Assembly: GCF_004765785.1 (NCBI RefSeq)
Contig: NZ_SBIT01000017.1
Coordinates: 1-64,000, forward strand
Source: Halorussus ruber
GTDB lineage: Archaea; Halobacteriota; Halobacteria; Halobacteriales; Haladaptataceae
DNA length: 64,000 nucleotides
Direction of reading: 5' to 3'
Shown: positions 41,591 through 50,082 of the stretch, piece by piece
Layout of the letters: each line of letters begins with the position of its first letter
How positions within the stretch are numbered: the stretch's first letter is position 1
Program-made: the position numbers and the translations under genes
Notes under the pieces: model-generated
Seen by the model: only the letters and a program-made list of their open reading frames with translations
Database searches by the model: none
What the model was told of the DNA's origin: nothing

Positions 41591-42850
41591 TCAGGCGGAC
41601 CAGTACGCCGTGCCGTAGTCCTCTTCCGTGTGGGTGTTCGTGCCAAAGAGGGTGTTGTCGTACCAGCGCCAGGTGTCGTCGTAGGCGTAGTCCGTTGAAG
41701 TCGTATTGTTGGCGACCTTCGTCCGCTGGCCCATGTAGCTCGTGAGCGTCTCGTCGGAGACGTTCCCGCCGCGCTTGATGTCGAAGTCGTAGTCGACCTG
41801 TTCGTCGGCGTTGCCCACGAACGTCCCGACCTTGACGCCCGAGGTGGTTTTGGACTCGCTGAACGAGATCGACCCGGTTCCTTCGACGCTGTCGAAACCT
41901 GCCGAGAGCGAGAATCCGACGGACTTGGTCGTCGTGTAATCCCCTTCGTCGCTCGGCGGGCCGTAGTCGTCGATCTCGCCGTCGTTGAACGTCATCGACC
42001 GACTCATGAAGTCGTTGCGCCACTGGTTCGAACTACAGTTGTTGTCCTCGTTCGCGCTGGGGATGATTTGGAGTTCGGTCTCCCAGCCGAACCAGTCGTT
42101 GCCAGTGTCGTCTTCCTGAAGTCGAGCACCCCACTGACGCCGGTCCCAGCCACCGTACGGGCAGGGGTCGCTGACGCTGAGGTCATCGAGTCCGAGGCAG
42201 TTCCAGTTCGTATCGTTACCGGTCGCCGGGGGACAGATGGTCCCCGTTGGCTGGAGTGTCGTGTCGCCGGTCGTCGTCACATCGTCGCCGCCAGCCTGAA
42301 GCTTCTGCCCAAGGAAGTCGAACACGGTTGAGCTGGTCGCTTCCCCGGTGCGAAGTCTGAAGATGTTGAGTGAGCCGGACGCCGGAAACGCGAGCGCGAC
42401 TGTCTCCTCGTTGGCGTACGAGTACTCGAATCCGAAGGAGTACGGCAGGTCCGTTCCCTCGTGTGGTCGCCCGTTACGAATAGCCTGCTCGACCGCGGTC
42501 TGGGGGACGTCGAAGACGGTAGAGAGCAGACCGTCGAATGCGGGGGTGCCAGCGAAGGCCACCGGCTTACCCTGCTTCAAGGCGGCGACCAGGTTCCCGC
42601 GGGCGACCGTCGTGTCGGGCGCGACCACGATGAGATCCGCATTCCCGAGGCCGGAACGCTCCAGCCCCGCGGGAAGATCGAAGCTGACGTTCCCGCCGAG
42701 GAACACGCGGGTCCCCTCCGGGAGCGATGGGTCGGAGCTATCGGGCCGTGCCGAGACTGCCTGCGGTCCGACGGTGGTCGCGGCCGCGGCAGCTCCTGTC
42801 GCTTTTAGGACGCTACGTCGCGTCGGTGTTGAGAGGTTGTCATTTGACAT
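41591..42850 (-). CDS. Tat-exported protein of unknown function
   Basis: A 419-residue protein with the Tat signal TRRSVLKATGAAAAATTVG and no lipobox, so it is expected to be released or wall-associated. The N-terminal half (to about residue 190) is mixed alpha/beta and contains a SLNIFRLRTGE segment. The C-terminal half is Asn/Asp/Ser/Tyr-rich and beta-like, with SVGFSLSAGFDSVEGTGSISF near residue 315. Seven cysteines or fewer are concentrated in the middle (CPPATGNDTNWNC and DPCPYGG), suggesting disulfides. It is 13 bases downstream of the gene at 42864, so the two form an operon. No family is recognised. Confidence 0.72.
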   Translation of the reverse strand: MSNDNLSTPTRRSVLKATGAAAAATTVGPQAVSARPDSSDPSLPEGTRVFLGGNVSFDLPAGLERSGLGNADLIVVAPDTTVARGNLVAALKQGKPVAFAGTPAFDGLLSTVFDVPQTAVEQAIRNGRPHEGTDLPYSFGFEYSYANEETVALAFPASGSLNIFRLRTGEATSSTVFDFLGQKLQAGGDDVTTTGDTTLQPTGTICPPATGNDTNWNCLGLDDLSVSDPCPYGGWDRRQWGARLQEDDTGNDWFGWETELQIIPSANEDNNCSSNQWRNDFMSRSMTFNDGEIDDYGPPSDEGDYTTTKSVGFSLSAGFDSVEGTGSISFSESKTTSGVKVGTFVGNADEQVDYDFDIKRGGNVSDETLTSYMGQRTKVANNTTSTDYAYDDTWRWYDNTLFGTNTHTEEDYGTAYWSA

Positions 42851-42863
42851 GGTCTCTGTTCGG

Positions 42864-43922
42864 TCAGAGGTATTCGTAGTCGATGCTCATCGTCTCCTTG
42901 TCCGTGACTGTCACCTCGTCGTAGACGCTCCCGCCGTTCGTGTAGAAGAACGTCTCTTCGGCGGTCAGTTCCACGATGTCGTAGTAGCCGGAGCTGGGCT
43001 GGTTCGTTTCGACGGCAGTACCACAGCCCAGCTCTTCGGTATTGTCGCCGGTCCCACTTCCGTAGTCCTGCTTGAAGTCTCCGTGGAGCTGATCCGCGTC
43101 GTTCGCGTCCGTCGCCGAGTCGGTCGTCACGTCGCCGTTGTGGGTCCACGACCACGACAGTGGCGTGTCCCGAGCCGACAGGCGAGCGGATTTCGTTCCG
43201 TCGCCACTAATGGGGTTGACCGGCGCGTAGTCGGTGAGGGAACTCGACTCGACGCCCGGTGAACTCTGAGCGGGACTCCAGTCGTGGAACGTATCGCCCG
43301 AGAGGTTACTATAGACATCCGGCACGGTTTCCATAATCTGGATGGGTGCGAACGTCTCGCCGTCGCTCGTCCCGTCGTTCGTGAGTCGGTGGACCTCAAT
43401 GTCGTGGTGAATCGTCCCGGCATCGGTATCAGTACCAGCACTTCCATAGAAGCCGACCTCGAACTCCCAAGACTTGCTCTGGGTCGTCACCGACTGGGTC
43501 TCCGAGAAGACGCCGGTACTCCCGATCTGTGTTCGGAACTCCTCAACGCGTCGCTTGAGGTCCGCGACGCGCTGGTCCACCTTCGAGGGGTCGGGCGTCT
43601 TGGCCGAGAAGTAATGGGGAACGCCACGGTCGTCGAAGCCGACGGCGAACCCGACGAGGGGCTTGTCGTCAGCACTGTGGAACCTCGCGGCTCGCTTCGG
43701 GTACTCACCGTTCTCTCGGCGGTAGGCTTCGACTGCTCTCTCCCAAAGGCGGTCCTGTAGCTCTTCCCCGACAGGGGACGCTACACTTCCGAAGGCCGTC
43801 TGGACGCGCGACGGCCCTTCACTTCCGGTCGCAGTCACCGCGGGAACGCCTCCTAATCCCGCAACTGCGACACCGGCTGTTCGAAGTACCGTCCGACGCG
43901 TGTGTCGGTTCTCCTCCGACAT
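42864..43922 (-). CDS. Tat-exported protein of unknown function
   Basis: A 352-residue exported protein with signal HTRRTVLRTAGVAVAGLGG. After an alpha-helical stretch (about residues 50-75 and 120-150, RVADLKRRVEEFRTQIG), the remainder is beta-rich and polar, with TIHHDIEVHRLTNDG near 185 and a C-terminal FFYTNGGSVYDEVTVTDKET. No enzymatic motif is recognised. It is the first gene of a two-gene minus-strand operon and diverges from the regulator at 44109 across a 186-base AT-rich region. Confidence 0.72.
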   Translation of the reverse strand: MSEENRHTRRTVLRTAGVAVAGLGGVPAVTATGSEGPSRVQTAFGSVASPVGEELQDRLWERAVEAYRRENGEYPKRAARFHSADDKPLVGFAVGFDDRGVPHYFSAKTPDPSKVDQRVADLKRRVEEFRTQIGSTGVFSETQSVTTQSKSWEFEVGFYGSAGTDTDAGTIHHDIEVHRLTNDGTSDGETFAPIQIMETVPDVYSNLSGDTFHDWSPAQSSPGVESSSLTDYAPVNPISGDGTKSARLSARDTPLSWSWTHNGDVTTDSATDANDADQLHGDFKQDYGSGTGDNTEELGCGTAVETNQPSSGYYDIVELTAEETFFYTNGGSVYDEVTVTDKETMSIDYEYL

Positions 43923-44108
43923 TGCACTCGGAGAGTGTGGCTTTGAAAATGTATTTGTAGCTATGTTAAATTAATCAGGTTCGAGAATTGTTCATGGCTC
44001 CTGAACGTATTCGGATTCCCGTACGAGAACGGGGTTCTGGACGGACCGGGCGTTTTTAGGATTACAGATTCCAGAAAATTAAAATATGATATATCTCTAA
44101 TACTATCT
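43923..44108. promoter_or_regulatory. Divergent AT-rich promoter region
   Basis: This region separates the exported-protein operon from the winged-helix gene. It contains several TATA-like strings: AAAATTAAAATATGATATAT near 44075 on the plus side and TTTAACATAGCTAC near 43965 on the minus side. Its size and base bias suggest both operons are controlled from it. Confidence 0.5.
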
Positions 44109-44873
44109 ATGAGGATGCTGGCTGAAACCGACGCCTCCGACGTTCTCGCTACCGTGAATAAACGTCAGGACCTCCTCAAACAAGTCGCCAGCGGCGTTCA
44201 GGACCGCCAAGAGCTTGCGAGCCTCACCGAGAGTTCCAAAACAACTGTTTATCGGGGACTAGATCAGCTCGAAGAGCAGGACCTCGTCACCGAGCGAAAT
44301 GGCCACTATCGCCCCACCGAGTTCGGCAAATGGCTATCTGAGAACTTTGAGGCGCTCGCTGAGCGGACAGAGTTGGCTTTCGAACACCGGCAGTTCCTCC
44401 GGCAGCTTCCGATGACGTTCGAACCTAAACAATTTTCCACGGGGGAGACGTACCACAGCACTACTTACGACCCGCAGGCAGCGTCTCGAGCCCTCACGAA
44501 ACACATCAGCAACCAGTCGCCGATTACGATTGTCACGCCGACCATCCAGCGCGACGTTCTCGATGGTATTTGTGGTCGGCTCGGACGCCAACGCCTCGAA
44601 GTGGAACACGTCACGAGCGAGCAGGTACTCACAGTTCTGTCTGAAGAGTACGACGACTATCTAAACCACGACAACGTAGACGTCAAAATCAGCGATTCTT
44701 TCCCGGAGATCGGACTGTATCGAACCAGCGATACGGTAGCACTAACCACATTCTCTGAGGAGTATCACCCTACCTCTGTCCACATAACTAACGCCGACGC
44801 CGTCGTCACAGCGGTCGAATCGCTGATCGAGGAGTACCGCGATGCTGCCCGACCAAGACTGGTCCAACACTGA
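44109..44873 (+). CDS. Winged-helix transcriptional regulator
   Basis: A 254-residue DNA-binding protein. A winged helix spans about residues 12-80: LLKQVASGVQDRQELASL, then the recognition helix SKTTVYRGLDQLEEQDLV and the wing ERNGHYRPTEFG. The remainder (about 95-250) is a mixed alpha/beta ligand-type domain with TIVTPTIQRDV and SDTVALTTFSEEY segments, like many haloarchaeal ArsR/TrmB-related regulators. It diverges from the exported-protein operon at 43922 and is a natural candidate to control it. Confidence 0.82.
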   Translation: MRMLAETDASDVLATVNKRQDLLKQVASGVQDRQELASLTESSKTTVYRGLDQLEEQDLVTERNGHYRPTEFGKWLSENFEALAERTELAFEHRQFLRQLPMTFEPKQFSTGETYHSTTYDPQAASRALTKHISNQSPITIVTPTIQRDVLDGICGRLGRQRLEVEHVTSEQVLTVLSEEYDDYLNHDNVDVKISDSFPEIGLYRTSDTVALTTFSEEYHPTSVHITNADAVVTAVESLIEEYRDAARPRLVQH

Positions 44874-45109
44874 CGTGGTCAATCCCGAACTCTCGTCGAA
44901 TGCGACTCACCCCGACAGTAACACCTGTCGCTATGCTCCTGTCGTGGGAGGAGTAAAATCCGGCCCAGCCGTCGGTCGGGAACCAACGAACCGTATCCGA
45001 CCGGCCACAGGGAAGACTATACGAACGGACTCATCGCAACAGGACGAGCGAAGTTTGGCCACGACGACCGACGAATTGAGAACCGAGTGAAGTGAACGAA
45101 AGGAGGAAG
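44874..45109. other. Intergenic region downstream of regulator
   Basis: No gene is visible; the sequence is GC-rich and has no repeats of note. Confidence 0.4.
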
Positions 45110-45181
45110 TGGACTCGTCGGGATTTGAACCCGAGGCCTTCCCCGTGCCAGGGGGATGATCTACCGCTGATCTACGAGCCC
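45110..45181 (-). tRNA. tRNA-Ala(GGC)
   Basis: A 72-base gene on the minus strand. The acceptor GGGCTCG pairs with CGAGTCC, and G3-U70, the alanine identity pair, is present. The anticodon loop is CTGGCAC (anticodon GGC) and the T-arm contains GGGTTCAAATCCC. Discriminator A. A TATA-like GTTTATCAA lies about 30-40 bases upstream. Unlike the other two tRNAs in the window it has no 3'-end copies beside it. Confidence 0.95.
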
Positions 45182-45392
45182 TCGAACGCATTTCTTCGTT
45201 GGCCGGGGTGATTGATAAACCTCTCGGATTCCGATTACCACCGGGAACCGATGACGCATCACGCGACGGCTCGACGGTGGGTGGTAGTCTTGAGCCGTGT
45301 TTTGTTGGTTTTTGGAATTGTATAGATATATTTAACATCTACAAGCATTGCTTTACACCCCCTACTTCGCTCGGTGAGACAGGCCACATCCT

Positions 45393-45533
45393 GGTGGACT
45401 GAAAGGGCGAGCGCGGTTCGCGTTTACCGTGGTCGTCTCAGCGACCCCTATCTGAAGATGAGCCGAGCGAAGCGAGGCGAATCGAAGATATGTCGCTGAG
45501 CGACCGCGAACCGCGCGAGGGCTTTCGAAACCT
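45393..45533 (+). ncRNA. Long-stem structured repeat, copy A
   Basis: It starts GGTGGACTGAAAGGGCGAG and ends GAGGGCTTTCG. The 12-base arm GCGCGGTTCGCG (45411-45422) pairs exactly with CGCGAACCGCGC (45505-45516), and inside it TCAGCGAC pairs with GTCGCTGA. The tip is a variable hairpin (TATCT/AGATA). Copy B at 61965 shares all conserved blocks but has a different tip. An RNA function is inferred from the paired structure; no promoter is proven. Confidence 0.45.
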
Positions 45534-45589
45534 CGGTCGCTGTTTTCGTGGCTTATTAGAACACGTTCGGACAGAAGCCGAAGGCAGAA

Positions 45590-45677
45590 AGAAGCTAGCT
45601 TCAGACTTGAGAGGGAGAAAATCTGGCTGGTTCGGGAGAGAGAAGATAGAGAAGAGCTAGCTTCAGGCTTGAGTCTA
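45590..45677 (+). repeat. Direct repeat with GCTAGCTTCAG core
   Basis: AGAAGCTAGCTTCAGACTTGAG near 45590 recurs as AGAGCTAGCTTCAGGCTTGAG near 45653, about 62 bases apart. The second copy merges into the start of dispersed repeat copy 4. Confidence 0.6.
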
Positions 45678-45866
45678 GGCGTCTACCGCACCGCCCCGCA
45701 CCGCAACCGCGGGCCACGTCCTCCCCAACCGATTGCGCTTCTCGGCCTTCGGCCTGCGATGCTCATCCACCGGCAGAGACAAGCTCTGCCGAGCCTGCGG
45801 TCGCTTTGCTCCCGCAGACCTCGCACGGAAGGGCGCGGCGATAAAACGCCGCGCCAGCGCGCGCCG
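45656..45866 (+). repeat. Dispersed structured repeat, copy 4
   Basis: This copy shares GCTAGCTT, CCGCACCGC, CCTCCCCAACCG, CCTCGCACG and CCAGCGCGCGCCG with the other three. The terminal hairpin is GGCGCGGCG/CGCCGCGCC (45832-45840 with 45847-45855) around ATAAAA. An extra hairpin GGCAGAG/CTCTGCC (near 45772-45792) is inserted, so the copy is longer than the others (about 210 bases). Confidence 0.7.
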
Positions 45867-46127
45867 AATCGGTTGGCAAGAGGCTCAAACCCAATAGAAT
45901 ATAGTAAACCTTTACCCTCCGACGTGCATCCATTGGAGTACGGGAACAGCACAGCCGCAAATCTGACTCGCCGGGTGCTCGCGGGCGTTGCCCGCTCGCG
46001 ACCGAGGTCGTTCGACCTCGCCTTTTGCCCGGCTCGGGATTGCGGACGTGCGCCGCGTCAATCGACGCATCAGCACGCCTACCTCACAATCGGCGATAGC
46101 GGCCTGTGCAGTTCCAATCCGATAACA
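45867..46127. promoter_or_regulatory. Leader/promoter region of the rpsO operon
   Basis: A TATA-like GAATATAGTAAACC sits near 45896. Two hairpins follow: GCGGGC/GCCCGC near 45970 and CGAGGTCG/CGACCTCG near 46004-46021, the second followed by a short T-run (CCTTTTGCC). These could be a terminator-like attenuator before the ribosomal protein gene. Confidence 0.4.
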
Positions 46128-46592
46128 ATGGCACGAATGCACACCCGCCGCCGTGGCTCGTCCGACTCGGACAAGCCGGTGGCAGACGAACCCCCGGAGT
46201 GGAGCGACGTAGACGAAGACGCCATCGAGGAGCGCGTCGTCGAACTGGCAGAGCAGGGCCACAGCCCGAGCCAAATCGGCCTGAAGCTTCGTGACGAAGG
46301 CGTGAAGGGCACGCCCGTCCCGAACGTGAAGCTGGCGACCGGCAAGAAGGTCACCGAGATTCTCGAGGAGAACGACGCCGAGTCCGACATCCCCGAGGAC
46401 CTCTACAACCTGATGGAGCGGGCCGTCCGACTGCGCGAGCACATGGACGAGAACCCCCAGGACGCTCAGAACAAGCGCGCGCTCCAGAACACCCAGTCGA
46501 AGGTCCGTCGCCTCGTTGACTACTACCGCGGCGACGAACTCGACGCGGACTTCACCTACTCCTACGAGACCGCCAAGGAACTCCTCGAATAG
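46128..46592 (+). CDS. rpsO: 30S ribosomal protein S15 (uS15)
   Basis: A 154-residue small-subunit protein with the archaeal N-terminal extension MARMHTRRRGSSDSDKP and the S15 core near residues 65-150, including VRLREHMDENPQD and ALQNTQSKVRRLVDYYR. It binds 16S rRNA helices H20-H22 at the central domain. The ATG at 46128 gives the usual archaeal start; an upstream in-frame stretch is not conserved in appearance. It leads the operon rpsO - RecJ-like - pcc1 - rps3ae, and the next gene begins right after its stop. Confidence 0.93.
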   Translation: MARMHTRRRGSSDSDKPVADEPPEWSDVDEDAIEERVVELAEQGHSPSQIGLKLRDEGVKGTPVPNVKLATGKKVTEILEENDAESDIPEDLYNLMERAVRLREHMDENPQDAQNKRALQNTQSKVRRLVDYYRGDELDADFTYSYETAKELLE

Positions 46593-47789
46593 ATGTCCAC
46601 CTCGGGTCGAACGGACGGCGCGGACGAGAGCAACCCCGCGGCCAGCGACGTCGCCGCCAGCTTGCGCGAGGCCGACTTCGTGCGACTCCTCGCGCGGGCC
46701 GACGGCGACTGTCTCGCCGCCGCAGGGCTGCTCGCCCGCGCTCTCGCCGAGCGCGGCGTCCCCTATCAGGTGCGCGTCGGTCGGTTCGGCGCGACGCTGG
46801 CCGGTCCCGAGAGCGGCCCCGACGACGCGAGCGAGTCGGACGCGAACACGTCCGACACGACCGTTGGCGTGGGTCTCGGCCCCGCCGCGGACGCCCACCT
46901 CAGCGCCGAGGAGACGCCCGCGAGCGTCCTCGCCTTCGACGTGGCACGGAATCTCGGCGCGTCGCCAGACCCGACGCTCGCACTCGCGGGAGTCGTCGCC
47001 GCGGGCTACCCCGCAGGCGGTGGCGAGAGCGCGCACCTCCTCGAAGCGGCCCGCGACGGTGGCGTCGAGCGCCGACCCGGCGTCGGGATTCCGACCGAGG
47101 ACCTCGCCGACGGATTGGCCCACTCGACGTTGGCGCACGCCGACTACTCCGGCGACGCCGGGGCCGTGCAGGCCACGCTGGCCGAACTCGGTCTCCCCGC
47201 CGAACTCGACGACGAGGCCCACCGCCGCGTCGCCTCCGAGTTCGCGCTGGCGGTCACGGGAGCCGAGGGCGCGACCGACCGCGCCGCCGAGGCAGTCGAG
47301 CGTGCGCTCCGACCGCACACTATACCAGACGGCCCCTTCGCCACAATCGAAGGCTACGCCGACGTGCTGGAGGCGCTCGCCCGAGAGCGACCCGGAACCG
47401 GCGTCGCAGTCGCGCTCGGTCACGACGCCCGAGGCGACGCACTCGACGCGTGGCGAAGTCACGCCGAGCGCGCCCACGCCGTCCTTCGGAACGGGACCAC
47501 GGGCCGGTACGACGGCCTGTTCGCGCTCCGGACCGACGAAGCCCCAGTCGAGACGGTCGCCCGTCTCCTGCGGGACTTCCGGTCGCCCGAGCCTGTCGCG
47601 CTCGTCGTGAGCGAGGAGCAGGCCGCGGCGGCCGCGACGGAAGCGTGTGGCGTCGGCGCGGCGATAGCGGAGGCGGCGAGCGCAGTCGGCGGCACGGGCG
47701 GTGGGACGGCCACCCGCGGTTACGCCGAGTTCGACCCCGAGACGGACACCAAGGAGTTCCTATCCGCCTTCAGGGAGGCCAGAGCATGA
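46593..47789 (+). CDS. RecJ-like DHH-superfamily protein (catalytically doubtful)
   Basis: A 398-residue acidic protein. An ADGDCLAAAGLLARAL segment near residue 37 resembles motif I of RecJ/DHH proteins, and HDARGDALDAW near residue 275 with a GYAEFD end resembles the later motifs. The DHH motif III itself is not found, and the final GGGH-type loop is missing, whereas the protein at 53676 has all of them. In other archaea, degenerate RecJ relatives join the replication helicase (Cdc45-like). It starts directly after rpsO and overlaps pcc1, a context conserved in haloarchaea. Confidence 0.65.
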   Translation: MSTSGRTDGADESNPAASDVAASLREADFVRLLARADGDCLAAAGLLARALAERGVPYQVRVGRFGATLAGPESGPDDASESDANTSDTTVGVGLGPAADAHLSAEETPASVLAFDVARNLGASPDPTLALAGVVAAGYPAGGGESAHLLEAARDGGVERRPGVGIPTEDLADGLAHSTLAHADYSGDAGAVQATLAELGLPAELDDEAHRRVASEFALAVTGAEGATDRAAEAVERALRPHTIPDGPFATIEGYADVLEALARERPGTGVAVALGHDARGDALDAWRSHAERAHAVLRNGTTGRYDGLFALRTDEAPVETVARLLRDFRSPEPVALVVSEEQAAAAATEACGVGAAIAEAASAVGGTGGGTATRGYAEFDPETDTKEFLSAFREARA

Positions 47790-48040
47790 GCCGGTCGGCG
47801 ACGATTCGGACGGACGTCGAGGAGGCCGAAATTCTGGCGGCCTCGGTCCGCCCGGACAACACGCCCCAAATCGACACGCGAGTCGAGGACGGCGCAGTTG
47901 TGACCGCTATCGAGCGCGAGACGACCGGCGGCCTCCGGACCACGGTGGACGACTACGTCGTGAACCTCTCCGTGGCCCAACGAGTCGTACAGGCAGCTAA
48001 ACGACATGCAGACAACACAAAGCAGACAGATAACACATGA
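47786..48040 (+). CDS. pcc1: KEOPS complex subunit Pcc1
   Basis: An 84-residue protein that starts in an ATGA overlap with the RecJ-like gene. The fold pattern is beta-alpha-beta with SATIRTDVEEAEILAASVRPDN, then TAIERETTGGLRTTVDDYVVNL and a final helix with VVQAAKRH, characteristic of the Pcc1 subunit. KEOPS makes the t6A base of ANN-decoding tRNAs; Pcc1 dimerises and bridges two Kae1 units. Its place between ribosomal proteins fits a translation operon. Confidence 0.85.
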   Translation: MSRSATIRTDVEEAEILAASVRPDNTPQIDTRVEDGAVVTAIERETTGGLRTTVDDYVVNLSVAQRVVQAAKRHADNTKQTDNT

Positions 48041-48672
48041 GTGAACGCTCAGTATCCAAGCAGAAACAGGAAAAGCGGTGGTACACCATCCACGCTCCCC
48101 AGCAGTTCGACCGACAGGAGCTCGGTGGCACCCCCGCAGACGAACCGGACAAAGTTCTCGGCCGCAACGTCGAGACCACGCTCGGCGAGCTGAAAGGCGA
48201 CGCCAGCGAGAACAACACCAAGCTCACGTTCAAGATCAACGACGTGGGCAGCGACTCGGCCTACACCGAGTTCATCAAGCACGAACTCACCCGCGACTAC
48301 CTGCGGAGCCTCGTGCGACGCGGTGCCTCCAAAATCGAGGCCTACATCACGGTCCTGACGACCGACGACTACCGCGTCCAGATTCAGCCCGTCGCGTTCA
48401 CGACCAAGAGCGCCGACGCGAGCCAGGAGCAGGCCATCCGCCGCACGATGATCGACATCGTCGAGGAGGCCGCCGAGGACCGCACCTTCGAGGACCTCAT
48501 CGACAGCGTGGTCGAAGGTCGTCTCTCGTCGGCCATCTACGGCGAGGCCAAGACCATCTACCCGCTGCGCCGCGTCGAGATTCAGAAGGCGACGATGGAA
48601 GCCCGTCCCGAAGAGGTCGCCGCCGAGGAGGAGACCTCCGTGGACGTGGACGAAGAGGAAGTCGAAGTCTAA
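48037..48672 (+). CDS. rps3ae: 30S ribosomal protein S3Ae (eS1)
   Basis: A 211-residue small-subunit protein, overlapping pcc1 by four bases. The conserved start SKQKQEKRWYTIHAPQQF, the central FKINDVGSDSAYTEFIKHE and the segment YLRSLVRRGASKIEAYI are diagnostic. It lies near the mRNA exit of the small subunit. The Glu/Asp-rich tail is typical of haloarchaea. A CTTTTCGTTTTCTTC tract follows the stop and probably ends the operon. Confidence 0.95.
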   Translation: MSERSVSKQKQEKRWYTIHAPQQFDRQELGGTPADEPDKVLGRNVETTLGELKGDASENNTKLTFKINDVGSDSAYTEFIKHELTRDYLRSLVRRGASKIEAYITVLTTDDYRVQIQPVAFTTKSADASQEQAIRRTMIDIVEEAAEDRTFEDLIDSVVEGRLSSAIYGEAKTIYPLRRVEIQKATMEARPEEVAAEEETSVDVDEEEVEV

Positions 48673-48729
48673 GCGCGGACTTCGGAGTTCGATTCGACTT
48701 TTCGTTTTCTTCGAAGCGACGAGTCGCTA

Positions 48730-49164
48730 CTATTCTTCGGTCACGACGACTTTCCCGACCATCCCGCTCGGCTCGTGGGGGATGCAGAAGTAGTGGTACT
48801 CGCCCGGCACCTCGAAGGTGTGTTCGTAGGTCCGGCCCGCCTCGATGCGGCCCTCGAAGTTGCCCATCCAGCCGTCGCGGGCGGCCTCCTCCGATTCGAA
48901 CCCGCCCGAGGCGAAGTACTCGGCCCCGTCGGGAATCTGGCCCTCGTAGGCCGTGACGGTGTGTCTGCGGTTGCCCGTGTTCGCCCAGACGACGGTCTCA
49001 CCCACGGAGACCTCGAATTCGGCCGGTCGGAAGAACGCCGACCCCATGCCGATGTCGTACTCGCCCTGCCCGGCGCTGGCGTTTTCACCCGAAAAGGAGG
49101 TACAGCCCGAGAGGCCGACTGCGGCGACGGTCGCGCTCCCGGCGAGGAATGTTCGGCGGTCCAT
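48730..49164 (-). CDS. Halocyanin/plastocyanin-like blue copper lipoprotein
   Basis: A 144-residue electron carrier on the outer face of the membrane. The Tat signal DRRTFLAGSATVAAVGLSGC ends in a lipobox cysteine near residue 21. Copper ligands are visible: His in NRRHTVTA near residue 88, then Cys and His in YFCIPHEPSGM near 128-135, with the methionine at the end. A single cupredoxin domain, so not the double-domain form. It diverges from the archaetidylserine synthase gene. Confidence 0.9.
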   Translation of the reverse strand: MDRRTFLAGSATVAAVGLSGCTSFSGENASAGQGEYDIGMGSAFFRPAEFEVSVGETVVWANTGNRRHTVTAYEGQIPDGAEYFASGGFESEEAARDGWMGNFEGRIEAGRTYEHTFEVPGEYHYFCIPHEPSGMVGKVVVTEE

Positions 49165-49266
49165 GTCCGACTCTCGGGACGCGAGCGATTTATGTCATGC
49201 GGAAGGTCGTAGCCGCCGACTCGGAAACGAAAAAACGTATCAACGGCCGTCGCCCACCCCGCAAGT

Positions 49267-50025
49267 ATGCAACCCCGGTTCGTCGGTCGGCTCGGCGTCG
49301 CCGACGCGGTGACGGTCGCCAACGCCGCGCTCGGCTTTCTCGCGGCGGTCGCCGCCACCATCGAGCCGGAACTGGCCGCGCGTCTCATTCTGCTTGCCGC
49401 GGTCGCAGACGGTCTCGACGGCGTCATCGCCAAGAAACTCGGAAGCACCCCCGCGGGCGAGTATCTGGACTCGCTGGCCGACGTGGCCTCGTTCGGGGTC
49501 GCGCCCGCCGTGCTGGTGTTCGTCGTGGCGCGGGGGCGTTGGGGGCTGGAGAGTCCCTCCCTGATGGCGATTGCGGCCTTCTGCGTGCCCGCGATTTTCG
49601 TGGCGATGGCGGTCGTCCGGTTGGGCCTCTACACCGCCTACGACGTGGGGAACGGCCACACCGAGGGCGTACCCAGCACGCTCGCGGCGACGGTGCTGGC
49701 GGCGACGGTCCTCGCGGGCGTCGAGGAGGCCGCGGTCCTGCTGGCGACCGCCGGGATATTCGCGTACCTGATGGTGACGCGCGTGACCTATCCGGACCTC
49801 TACGCCCGGGACGCGGTGGCGATGGGCGGCGTGCAGGCGCTCGCCATCCTCGCGCCGACCGCGTTCGGGCGGGCCTTCCCGAAACTTCTGCTCGGGGCCG
49901 CGCTGGCGTATCTCCTGCTCGGCCCGCGGTTCTACTGGCGGGACGCCGACTGTGACCTCGACGGTCCCGGCGTGGCGGCCCCCGAGGACGTGGAGTCCCC
50001 CGAGATGGAAGGGAAACGCTCTTGA
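49267..50025 (+). CDS. pssA: Archaetidylserine synthase (CDP-alcohol phosphatidyltransferase family)
   Basis: A 252-residue integral membrane enzyme. The CDP-alcohol signature DGLDGVIAKKLG...GEYLDSLADVASFG spans about residues 55-80, including the metal-binding aspartates. About eight hydrophobic segments follow. It should transfer CDP-archaeol to serine to make archaetidylserine, which in haloarchaea feeds lipid head-group synthesis and lipid anchoring by the archaeosortase system. The gene symbol follows the Haloferax name; no archaeosortase gene is nearby. Confidence 0.82.
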   Translation: MQPRFVGRLGVADAVTVANAALGFLAAVAATIEPELAARLILLAAVADGLDGVIAKKLGSTPAGEYLDSLADVASFGVAPAVLVFVVARGRWGLESPSLMAIAAFCVPAIFVAMAVVRLGLYTAYDVGNGHTEGVPSTLAATVLAATVLAGVEEAAVLLATAGIFAYLMVTRVTYPDLYARDAVAMGGVQALAILAPTAFGRAFPKLLLGAALAYLLLGPRFYWRDADCDLDGPGVAAPEDVESPEMEGKRS

Positions 50026-50082
50026 AGTGTACGCACGGAGTTTCCACCATATGAGTCCGGTAAGCCTTGCGGGGTGGGACGA

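Noticed and set aside
45393-45533. A tRNA-like or RNase P-like RNA.
   Set aside because: The folded shape is one long stem with a variable tip and has none of the conserved RNase P or SRP blocks.
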